NCBI RefSeq assembly: GCF_018991925.1
Contig: NW_024724368.1
Span: 3,890,209-3,954,208 of the forward strand
DNA length: 64,000 nucleotides
From: Homarus americanus
Lineage: Eukaryota > Arthropoda > Malacostraca > Decapoda > Nephropidae
Reading direction: 5' to 3'
Shown here in pieces: positions 1-9,878 of the stretch. The position numbers were made by a program, and so were the translations under genes. The notes beneath the pieces were generated by a model. It had not been told where the DNA came from, searched no databases, and saw nothing but the letters and a program-made list of their open reading frames with translations. Numbering within the stretch: position 1 is the stretch's first letter; every line of letters begins with the position of its first letter.

Positions 1-214
1 GCACATCCTTAAACCAGGCTAACTAACACTGTAGTCTTGCTAAGTACTGTCCGTGGGTGTCTTTGGAGTGCCACTCTCCCATGAGCTATCTCTTGAGTGC
101 CCCCGTGAGTGTCTTTGAGTTCCTCCTCCCCGTGAGTGTCTCTGAGTGCCCTCCCCAAAAGCTCATAAAAAGTTCCCAGGATCTATTTCGACCTAATGAT
201 TCAGTAAACCGTAA

Positions 215-632
215 AGTTCTCTTCTAATCTTCTCCTTCTCTTCTTCGCTTGTCCCACTCTTCTAATCTTCTCCTTCTCTTCTTCGCTTGTCCCTCTCTTC
301 TCCTTCTCTTCTTCGCTTGTCCCTCTTCTTCTCCTTCTCTTCTTCCTTGTCCTCTCTCTTCTCCTTCTCTTCTTCTTGTCCCTCTCCTTCTCTTCCTTGT
401 CCCTCTCCTCTTCTCCTTCTCTTCGCTTGTCCCTCTCCTCCTCTTCTCCTTCTCTTCTTCGCTTGTCCCTCTCCTCTTCTCCTTCTCTTCTTCGCTTGTC
501 CCTCTCCTCTTCTCCTTCTCTTCTTCGGTTGTTCCTCTCCTCTTCTTCTCTTCTTCGCTTGTTCCTCTTCTCTTCTCCTTCTCTTCTCCTTCTCTTCTTC
601 GCTTGTCCCTCTCCTCTTCTCTTCTCCTTCAG
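215..632. repeat. Pyrimidine-rich minisatellite, unit about 36 bp
   Basis: Imperfect tandem copies contain CTTCGCTTGTCCCTCTCC and CTTCTCC(TTCTCTT) blocks. All six frames stay open only because of composition, producing Ser/Leu/Pro-rich or Arg/Glu/Lys-rich pseudo-proteins. A long pyrimidine strand like this could adopt triplex structure. Confidence 0.9.
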
Positions 633-1031
633 CCTCTGGTAAAATATACCCCCAATATAACTCACCCAAGTGTCTCTCTATCAACACCTTACCATCAAGT
701 TTCTGACGCAATATAAGACGTTTACAAGGAGCTGCTTCTTCAGGTGTATGTGTGTGTGTGTGTGTCCAGTGGCGTGGATGGGCGGCCAGCGGTGGTACAG
801 GACCCGCTGGTTGTTCGCACTCACAACAGTTCACAGACCTATTTAAGATGGCCAGTCACGCGAGCATCAGCCAGTAATGGTGAAGGCAGAGAGGGTGACG
901 GCTGTTTCACCAGGACCACGGAGGGAGGAGAGGGGGAGAGGGGAGAGAGGGAGGGGAGAGGGGAGAGAGGGAGGGGTGAGGGAAGGAGGGGGCAATAACA
1001 ACATACGTAATCTATTTGGAAAGTTCTCAGG

Positions 1032-1033
<2 letters not shown>

Positions 1034-1094
<61 letters not shown>
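1034..1094. repeat. (TG)n microsatellite
   Basis: A perfect run of about 30 TG dinucleotides. A GA-rich tract (920-985) lies just upstream and a CCCATCCA tandem (1163-1212) just downstream. Confidence 0.95.
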
Positions 1095-1097
<3 letters not shown>

Positions 1098-1500
1098 CTT
1101 ACCTGGACGAAGCAAGATAGAAATATTTTGTGGTGTTGATCTCGAACACTTCAATGCTTCCTTCCCTATCCACTCACCCACCCATCCACCCACCCATCCA
1201 CCCACCCATCACCCACCCCATCTCCCCTCCTCACAAACACACACACCTCCCAAAACAATATGTCCCTCAGTGGGTGGATGGGTGTGTGGGTGCGTTATTC
1301 AGTCGGCGGTGTGGCAGCTATTGTGTGTATGTGGGGTGACGAGGGGTGAGGAGGGGGGCAGAGGGGTGAGGAGAGAGGTGAGGAGGAGGAAGGAAGGAGG
1401 GGGAGGAAGGAGGGGGGGCACCTACGTCTCGACCCGTCATCAACATGCTGTGGGGTAACTATTTCTATCTCTCACTCTCCTCCACTCACCCCCACCGAAG

Positions 1501-1585
1501 AACCGTTGAACCAATGAACCGATAAACCAAAAAACCAACAAACCAATAAACCAGTAAACCAATGAACCGACGAACCAATGAACCA
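1501..1585. repeat. AACCAATG-like short tandem repeat
   Basis: About ten imperfect 8-9 bp units of the form AACCAATG or AACCGATA follow in succession. Confidence 0.85.
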
Positions 1586-2032
1586 CATACCTAGAACCAC
1601 GATAAAAACAAGGCCACCCACATTAGGAACCGATTCTCAAAACTTACAATACGATGATTTTTTTTTCTCGTAAGTGGAACCGCGGCGACACAACCAACAC
1701 ATTCCCCTCAACACCAAAATAAAGGCGAGATTCTCAAAAGGTTCATACGATAAGTTTTCCCGTCTGTAAAAAAACAAAAAAATATGTAAATAAATACGAT
1801 AGATAGATAAAAAAACTTTACCTTGCGGATAAACTCGACGCATTTTGTCTGTCTGTTGTCTATAGTGCATTGTGGGTAAAAGAAATCACCCCCACCCAGA
1901 GAAAACCCATTTCCAGCGGGGCATCGAACGCGGGTTCTGTTGCCACGAAATCATTCAGCCATTTCCATTGGGATCCGTTCCCCAGTGTGTGTGAGTGGAG
2001 ACGGGGGCTCTGAATCTGCCTCCGATATATCT

Positions 2033-2035
<3 letters not shown>

Positions 2036-2072
<37 letters not shown>

Positions 2073-2200
2073 CTCTCGCACCACTCACACGCCACTCTCG
2101 CACACATACACACACTCACGCGTCACTACACTACACTTTCGCACATCAGTCAGGTCTCTGTTGCACACACACACACCACTGTCACACCATCACACCACAA

Positions 2201-2263
<63 letters not shown>

Positions 2264-2360
2264 TCACCTAGACATAGATACGAATGTTGCCTACACATGT
2301 ACACAACCCACCACGTATACACACGACGCACACACACAAACACATACACATGACCCACCA
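2036..2360. repeat. TG, CT and CA microsatellite cluster
   Basis: A (TG)n run at about 2036-2070 is followed by ACAC-rich sequence, (TC)n at about 2202-2240, (AC)n at about 2240-2264, and degenerate CACA sequence to 2360. Overlapping ORFs here encode only His/Thr, Ser/Leu or Cys/Val repeats. Confidence 0.92.
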
Positions 2361-2577
2361 CATACACACAACATACCACACATTAACTAAACAAACAAAT
2401 TCACTGACCACATAATACAGAGTCGAGATGTACCCTGGGGGGAATGGAGGGGGGGGAGAGAGAGTGGGTAGGGAATGAGAGGGAACGAGAGGGGGTAGAG
2501 AGGGGAAACCAGGTAATGGATTTCAACACACCTGCCGGAACTCCCCCCCCCCAGTACATCTTACCTTCCTAAGTTCT

Positions 2578-2588
2578 CTGTCTATCTA

Positions 2589-2642
<54 letters not shown>
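2578..2642. repeat. (TCTG)n tetranucleotide microsatellite
   Basis: About 15 near-perfect TCTG units begin with a TCTATC variant. A (CATA)n run follows at 2711-2737, and ACC/ACT trinucleotide sequence at 2840-2965. Confidence 0.92.
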
Positions 2643-3019
2643 ATTCATTTTAATGGTGTGTTTATTTATTATTTTCCCCAGTAATGACATATTATCCTAT
2701 TGGGGGAAGATACATACATACATACATACATACATAAAGAGAGAACGAAAGAAAGATAGAGAGAGAGAGTACAACAGGGTGGAGGAGGTGGCCGTGTCAG
2801 GTTCTGAATATTCATGTCCACTCTGAATGTGAACTACGACGCCACCACTACCACAACTACCACCAACACCACCACGACTACTATTAGTACTATCACCATC
2901 ATAACTCACCATCACTGCCACCACCATCACAACCACAACAACCACAACTACCACCATTACCTACCCCCTCAACCCACAAAAACAAAGCGACATCCCCAGA
3001 CTAACATACAAACACGGAC

Positions 3020-3054
<35 letters not shown>

Positions 3055-3284
3055 GAACTGATAAAGGCATCGATGCACACACCCTTAACTCGACAGCCAC
3101 CAGATACGAACTTCTCTTCACAACCAATTTATACAAGATAAAAGAAATTAAATCTAGTATATTTATCACTGTCCAGATTTTCTTACGCGTCACAGAATCA
3201 CGATAACGAGGTGTAATTTTTTTCAACAGGTAAGACTCATAATTTTACGTGACATTCTTAATTATCAGGTGAGAATATTGGCAG

Positions 3285-3286
<2 letters not shown>

Positions 3287-3347
<61 letters not shown>
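3287..3347. repeat. (CT)n microsatellite
   Basis: A perfect (CT) run of about 30 units ends in CACTCACTCAC. A (CA)n run lies upstream at about 3024-3053. Confidence 0.95.
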
Positions 3348-3351
<4 letters not shown>

Positions 3352-4311
3352 ACTCACTTTGTTATTATTAATTGGGTTTTTATAGTCTAATTAATCGCGG
3401 TTTTTATGTTGACACCTGTTGACACCTGTTGCAGCTTATATTATGAACACCTGTTGATACTGCTGCAGGAGAAAAAAAATAGCGTCAAAATTACACTGTG
3501 ACTGGATGAATTAATTTCGACTAAGATATTTAACGAAGCCAATATGGTGTGAAAATTATACCGAGACTCGACGAAATAACACACGGAGATGCACAACGAG
3601 AGAGAGACCTGAGCCGAGATCTCGTTTATCTCCTGTGGCATCAGTGACGTCATCAAGGTGAGCGTCCAATCAGCGCTTACCTGGAGACGTGGAGAAGTTG
3701 ACAGGTGTTCCTCCCCAAAGGCTTCATCATAATTACCGGGCTTCCTTCCACTTCTGGGTATACAGGTACAACTAGTAACCCCCTAGTAGCTCGAGGCTGT
3801 ACAAGTGAAGCCTCGACAAAATCTCCCTTAACCTGAAACTGTCATGAAGTCAGACAAATGATTCATACGTAAATTTCAGCAGTTCTCCCCCCCACACAAT
3901 CTTCAGCAGGTCTACCCCCACACACACACACACACGGTAACTTCAGCAAAAGTTCTTGGGGGGAAATTTTCAGCTTAACTCCAGTAAGTTTCGAGACGAT
4001 ATCAACAGGTGTGTCCGATGTGAACTTCGTCAGGTATCGACCGCTGTTCTCGGTATCTGTCCCAGTGTGTCCCAACAGGTGTTTGTGATATGGTGTCTAG
4101 GTTGATATCAAAAGGTGCTCGGGATTTATCGTTTAACAGGTAATAACAGGTGAGGTGTTCTTGGTACAGGTGCTTCGTCGGGTAAAAGGAAGGTGTTTGT
4201 GATCTGTATTTGAGGTGTTGAAATGTATTCCTGCTGTAGATTTTAACAAAGGTTTCGTCGTCACAAAATGGGGTCAGGCACAAGGGAGATGGGAGAGAGG
4301 GAGGGAAGGGC

Positions 4312-4444
4312 AACCATCACCACCACCACCATCACCACTACCACCACCACTACCACCACCACCACCATCACTACTACCACCACCAGTACTACCACCACCA
4401 CCACCACCACCATCACTACTACCACCACCAGTACTACCACCACC
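4312..4444. repeat. (ACC)n trinucleotide array
   Basis: Imperfect CAC/ACC/ACT triplets contain two copies of a CATCACTACTACCACCACCA block. The open frames are artefacts of the triplet period. Confidence 0.92.
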
Positions 4445-4612
4445 CAAGCGTGAAGAATGTCCCCAACAAGCAGCAGGAACAGTAGGAAGTTCGAAGCGTC
4501 AAGGAATACAGAGACGTGCAATCCTGACCTCACACCCAGTAACCACACCGTCCTGTTACATTCATGGCTATTATTATCTCAACATTCTTCTGTATGTTAG
4601 GAGTAAGATTGT

Positions 4613-4690
4613 TGGTGTGTGTGTGTGTGTGTCTGTCTGTGTGTCTCTGTGTGTCTGTGTGTGTGTGTGTGGTGATCTCTGTGTGTCTGT

Positions 4691-4735
<45 letters not shown>

Positions 4736-4756
4736 TGTGTGTGTGTGTGTGTGTGA
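4613..4756. repeat. Interrupted (TG)n with TCTG variants
   Basis: Long TG runs are broken by TCTG steps. Cys/Val and Thr/His pseudo-ORFs result on the two strands. Confidence 0.92.
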
Positions 4757-4927
4757 CCCCCTCCCAATTCCCTTCTATTCTCTCTACCAAACTGTTTATA
4801 TCTATTTCGTATATATTTTCTTTATTAGCTTTATTTCTTGTTATTTCTCATTATTATTCAACTTTATCCTCTACTGCGTCTTATTTATTGATTTATCTTA
4901 TAATTCTTTAACTTCTTTTCATTAACG

Positions 4928-5325
4928 GTCTTTCCCCTCACCACCTCTCCACCCCCCTCACCACCTCTTCCCTCCCTCACTACCTCTCCCCCCTCCTTCA
5001 CTACCTCTCACCTCCTCCTCCCCCTCACCACTTCTCCCCCTCCCTCACTACCTTTCCCCCCTCCTCCTACCTCTCCCCCTCCCTCCCACCACCTCTCCCA
5101 CCCCCCCCCTCCCTACCTCTCCCTCCCTCCCTCTCCCCCCCTCCCTCCTACCTCTCCCCTCCCTCCCTACACCTCTCCCCATCCCTCACTACCTCTCCCC
5201 CCTCCCCTCCCACCCTCTCCCCCCCTCCCCTCACCACCTCTTCCCCTCCCCTCCCTCTTCCCCTCCCTCTTTTCCTCCTCCTCCTCCCCCCTCCACCCTC
5301 CTCCTCCCCCTCCCACCACCCTTTT
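4928..5325. repeat. C-rich polypyrimidine minisatellite
   Basis: Roughly 20-bp degenerate units of CTCACTACCTCTCCCCC run for about 400 bp with almost no purines on the + strand apart from the single A residues of the units. Confidence 0.9.
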
Positions 5326-5682
5326 AATAATTCACAACACCTTTATTAATGGTAGTTACTTTATTTCTCACCACCTAACTCTTGTGTTATATTGTGCCTG
5401 TGTGTGATTGTTAGGTTAGGTTGAATGTCTTCTTACAATTGTCCATAACACACACACACACACACACACACACGCACGCAAGTCAGTAATACTCTAGTGA
5501 ATGTTATTATTACCATCACCCTCACGAGTTCTCTTCAGTCGTCAGTCACACACCTCACCTCGGTCTTCTTTCAGAGTTAACGAGAGTATAAGTCATCCTT
5601 CACAAAGAGATATCATTACTGGTAAATTAAGTCGTCTTGTGAAGTCTCTCTCTCACTCTCTGTCAGCCTTATCACTGCCACC

Positions 5683-5880
5683 CAGCCACGCAACGAGCAG
5701 TGAAAAGAAACATAGCCACTCAGCGAGCATAAAGAATAGTTAGCCACTCAACGAGCATAAAGAATAATTAGCCACTCAACGAGCATAAAGAATAATTAGC
5801 CACTCAACGAGCATAAAGAACATCACACCCACTCAGCGAGCATAAAGAACCACACAGCCACTCAGCGAGCCTTAAAAAAA
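5683..5880. repeat. 28-bp minisatellite with AGCCACTCAACGAGCATAAA units
   Basis: Six to seven imperfect units carry the core GCCACTCAACGAGCATAAAG followed by AATAATTA. The unit drifts (AACGAGCA to AGCGAGCA) toward both ends. A (CA)n run lies just upstream at 5449-5475. Confidence 0.9.
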
Positions 5881-6396
5881 CGACAAATCGGCTCAGTGTG
5901 CATTGTGAGTGAGGCCGAGTCCCTCTTACCAGCTAACACCTTCACACTACACCTTCAGTGTTCATCTCACGGCGCCAAGAGAAGGAAAAAATAAACAATC
6001 AACCGCAAGTCCTATTTAGGTTGAGGTAAAAGGTTAATAAAGTATGACCTTATGCCTTCCCGTCCGCACTGGTATATTCTTCTTGTTGACGGAGAGAGGA
6101 GGAGGAGGTCTCTTATGGCGGAGGATCTGAAGTAGATGGCATGTTTAAGCCCCTTTTGGCGGGAAATTGGGGTAACTCTCTTGAGGGGAAAACTGCTTAC
6201 CATTATGAAGTAAAAGCTGCTTGGGTCTCTTGTCGGTATGGCTGTATGTCGCTTTTGGCTTCTAAGTATTTGACGGAAATCTGCGTAAGTCGTCCAGGGA
6301 ACCAGCTAAGCAGAGTGGAGCACGAACAATGAGCCGGATGTGAATGTGTCTTATCTAGTGTAAGTTTAGATGTTTCTGGGAAGAATCGTGAGTTTT

Positions 6397-6399
<3 letters not shown>

Positions 6400-6478
<79 letters not shown>
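6400..6478. repeat. (CA)n microsatellite
   Basis: A perfect CA run of about 38 units ends in CCCCACACACA. Confidence 0.96.
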
Positions 6479-6479
<1 letters not shown>

Positions 6480-6616
6480 CACACACAAGTAGGACCATCT
6501 GGGTGACGCATATACGTCGTGGTCAATAATCCTGATTGGACGTGTAATGTAGTGGTTTTACAGGAGCAGGTAAGTGTGTTGTGGTTCCCGGCAAGGTGTG
6601 CTCCTCCACCCTCCTG

Positions 6617-6617
<1 letters not shown>

Positions 6618-6686
<69 letters not shown>

Positions 6687-6694
6687 AGAGAGAT
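6618..6694. repeat. (GA)n microsatellite
   Basis: A perfect run of about 32 GA units with one AGAAGA interruption. Confidence 0.95.
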
Positions 6695-6819
6695 ACAAAC
6701 AACACCTCCACCCTGCTAACACCTCCTCCCCACCTCTCTCACCCCCCCACCTCCCCTCTCCTCCCCGCTTCCCTCATCCAGCGTCATGGAGCCAGAGTTT
6801 AACAATAAGCTCTCCAGTC

Positions 6820-7280
6820 TCCTGAGGGAGGGAGAACAAAGTGAAGAAAGACAGTGGCACTGGCTCGGGGAGGAAGAGGGAAGTGAAGGAAGGGTACAGA
6901 GTCCGGGAGGAGGAGGCGGAATGGGTCAGGGGGAGGGAGGGGGATGATTGGAGGGATTCAGAGTTAAATGGAGGTGAGGGGGCAGAATACGAGGGAGGTG
7001 TGAGCAGGATCAAGTCGAGAGGGGGAGGGAAGGTGAATAGAAACAGGTGTATGGAAATGGAAGAGAGGGGGACAAGGGGGAAAACGAGAAAGGAGGAAAG
7101 AAGAAGGGATTAGGAACACGTGGAGGGGAAGGTAAGGGGTTCAGGAGCACGTGGAGGGGTGGTGAGGGAAGGTGAGGGGGAGGTGAGGGAAGGTGAGAGG
7201 ATGGTGAGGGGAAGGTGAGAGGATGGTGACAGGTGAGAGGATGGTGAGAGGTGAGAGGATGGTGAGGGAAGGTGAGTGGG
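6820..7280. repeat. Purine-rich tract with GGTGAGAGGATGGTGAG minisatellite
   Basis: Almost pure G/A sequence from 6820 contains, at about 7130-7275, imperfect tandem units of GGTGAGGGAAGGTGAGAGGAT. It ends about 80 bp before the CLDH acceptor. The units contain many GGTGAG strings that look like splice donors but are only repeat sequence. Confidence 0.85.
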
Positions 7281-7362
7281 TTGGATAAAAAATTAACTGG
7301 TTGTAGCTAAAAATAGATAAGTTTGTCCTTAGACTAATTATAACTATGTTCCTCTCCTGCAG

Positions 7363-7456
7363 GTTTGAGCCTGATGAACAGCACGGGGGCAGTGTTCGTT
7401 TCTTTGGTGGTCGCCTTCATCTTCGTGTCTTCAGTCAACTCCGCCGCCTTCAATAG
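7363..7456 (+). CDS. DH31: CLDH exon with start codon and signal peptide
   Basis: A pyrimidine-rich acceptor (CCTCTCCTGCAG) ends at 7362. Eleven untranslated bases follow, then the ATG at 7374 and 27 codons plus two bases before the donor AG|GTAAGT at 7457. The peptide [20 protein letters not shown] is a typical signal peptide. Because an acceptor precedes the ATG, transcription must start farther upstream, probably within or beyond the repeat-rich first 7 kb. Confidence 0.93.
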
Positions 7457-9821
7457 GTAAGTACTGTACTGTCACCTCAAAAAGTCAGTGTCTCCTTCTG
7501 AATGAATCAGTATCAAAACCAAACGAGATAATGCAACGCCACCTGTGTTGAGATCCTGAACTACAGTACAGTACATCCACCAGTAACCAGTCAACACTCT
7601 TTGTTATATTGACCTTCACCTGAGGATGTCACACACATGTCCTCTATAACATTCTGTTATGAATGTAATAGTAAAAAACTATGAACAAACAAACGATCCC
7701 GCACTTCCTCTTTCATTGGTGCTGTCACACACACACTAACACACACAAACACACACTTTACATACAAAATATGGTATAACATATGCAAGACACTTATTTC
7801 TCTTTAAAAGATGCAATTAAAGCTCCTTATGCACGAGATAAAACCAAAAATTGAAATACGGCCCAAGTGACATGTTATCGTCCACCACCAGCCTGCGGCG
7901 GGGAAGGTACGGAACTGCTTCACTCACTGTTTTTACCAAATGATTGGATCACATCTTTTAATGAGGATTGACACATCTCAGTGTAGTGGTTTGACCCCAC
8001 ACACAAGTCACAGCCACAGGGCCTTGGAGCAATACACACATAAAGGAATAACAGATAACCAAGAGACGTCCTCCTCGTTCCGGGAAGAATCACCAACATC
8101 TCACTTAACCCAGATTCAGTCCCGTATTGCGAAAAATACAATGAAAATTGACTTTTCTATATCATGATGCAGTCTGGACCCGATCTTTGGTATTCACAAG
8201 AAACACTGGACAACATGCCAGTTCTAAAAAGATGCATGATGCTGGAATGGTAAATGACTCTAAAGATCATGTAATAATGTCATAAAGTAATTCAAAGTTC
8301 ACGAAGTTGATTGAGTTCATGATATACACAAGTCACTGTCTTGAACATCACTGGATAAAGAAAATTTCCCGAGTGACTTTATACAAGAAACGTGATCCCG
8401 ACCTTCAACACGGGAGGTAGCGGCGACTGACTCAGTTAATACAAGACTCACGGGTAAATACAAAAACAATGATAACTGATGTATAAAACTGATTTAGCCA
8501 TACCTGAAGTGTGATGAGTTAGGGGGCTACAGTCCCTCGAGCAGCTGTTAACTTCACTTACCTGAAGAAGAAAACAATTTAATTAACCTTCCATCCCACT
8601 TTACTCCCATAAAATTTCCGTAAAAGTTAAGGAGAAAGTCATCACTTATACCAGGTTATATATTGACGACAGAGACCAACCAAACCTAACCGTATCACTA
8701 GATATATATATGATCATAAAGTTTGGTTTAGTTGGTTATGTTGTCTGCCATCATTAGTGGTTTAGACCTTCAGCCTTCCTGATGGAGTTTTGATGACAAG
8801 ATCATAAAAGTTCTGAAGCAAAACTGTATATATTTCACATCCCTTCAATTATTGTTCTTTCTCTCCTATTATACTGTATAAGCATTTATGTGTTACCACA
8901 AATGTGTCTGGAAAGATTCTTTCCTCACCTCCCCCAAAAAGGTGGTGACCTCTCCTTAACGTTTACCAACAATCGTACTCTCCAACTAACAGGAACAACC
9001 ATGATATTAACAGTGTTTTTAGTTAACACCAAAAATTAATATAAACATGTGTCCATCCTGCCATAATGAGAGCAGCAGCAGTGCTCACCTTGTCCTGGTG
9101 GTAGAGGAAGCCTTGGGGTCACCCGTCATGTCTTGGGCCAGGGACCATCCTGCCTGAAACAACATCATGAATGAGGCCACAGTTCTGTTTCATTTCTCTA
9201 ATTAATACAACTTTATTGATATTTAAATCCAAATTCTATAGAGTAACACAAGTGATGGTGGATACTTCAAGGATCAGTACAGCTCCTTCATATACAGTAA
9301 CTTGACACAGCCAAGTACAACAAGTCATAATGGTCGGAACCCCAAAGCATAACTCACTCACAAACCTACACTGACAATTTTTCACTCTTGATTCTTATTC
9401 ATTTAATAAGGAATATGTTTCTACAAAACTTTCTTTAAAATGAGTGATGCCAAATAGTTATGGATGTCACATTCACATATCCATCCACATCCACAACATT
9501 TGCACATCCGCATCTGCATCTAAATTATGCAAATGTTGCAGATTTGTAGAGCTTGGGATTTTATATTATTTATAGAATATAAATATTTGTATAGTATAAA
9601 TATTTGATCACACACACACAGACACACCTTGGTAACAGCATCTGCGGCTCTCAAGGCTACTGGGACGAGGTTTCAGCATCGATAATAATCTATTTATGTC
9701 TTCCCGTTCCGTCTATCTTTACCTATTCTTCCTTCCAGGACGGGAGGGGGGTAGAGGTTGCTAGAGGTGAGAGATCAACGGGATGAAAGTAGGAATATGC
9801 GTATTTTCTTATCACTTGCAC

Positions 9822-9878
<57 letters not shown>

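Larger units (their letters stand above)
1..7362. other. Repeat-dominated flank upstream of CLDH
   Basis: No coding exon could be supported here. The stretch is mainly microsatellites and low-complexity tracts, itemised separately, with short unique islands (about 1600-1950, 3350-4300, 5330-5700 and 5880-6390). It probably contains the 5' UTR and promoter of CLDH, but neither can be placed with confidence. The island at 5525-5560 has two TCAGTC initiator-like motifs (near 5532 and 5539) without a TATA box. Confidence 0.6.

Noticed and set aside
201..1458. Overlapping ORFs of 70-193 codons on both strands
   Set aside because: They translate CT, GT and CCCATCCA repeats (Ser/Leu, Arg/Glu or Cys/Val runs) and lack codon-like composition, domains or splice context.
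1940..2390. Three nested ORFs encoding His/Thr and Ser/Leu repeats
   Set aside because: They are microsatellite translations with all frames open at once.
4215..4925. 236-codon ORF with Pro and Cys/Val runs
   Set aside because: It crosses the ACC and TG arrays; both strands are open and no non-repeat protein segment is present.
7130..7275. Multiple GGTGAG splice donors
   Set aside because: They are the repeat unit of a purine-rich minisatellite.
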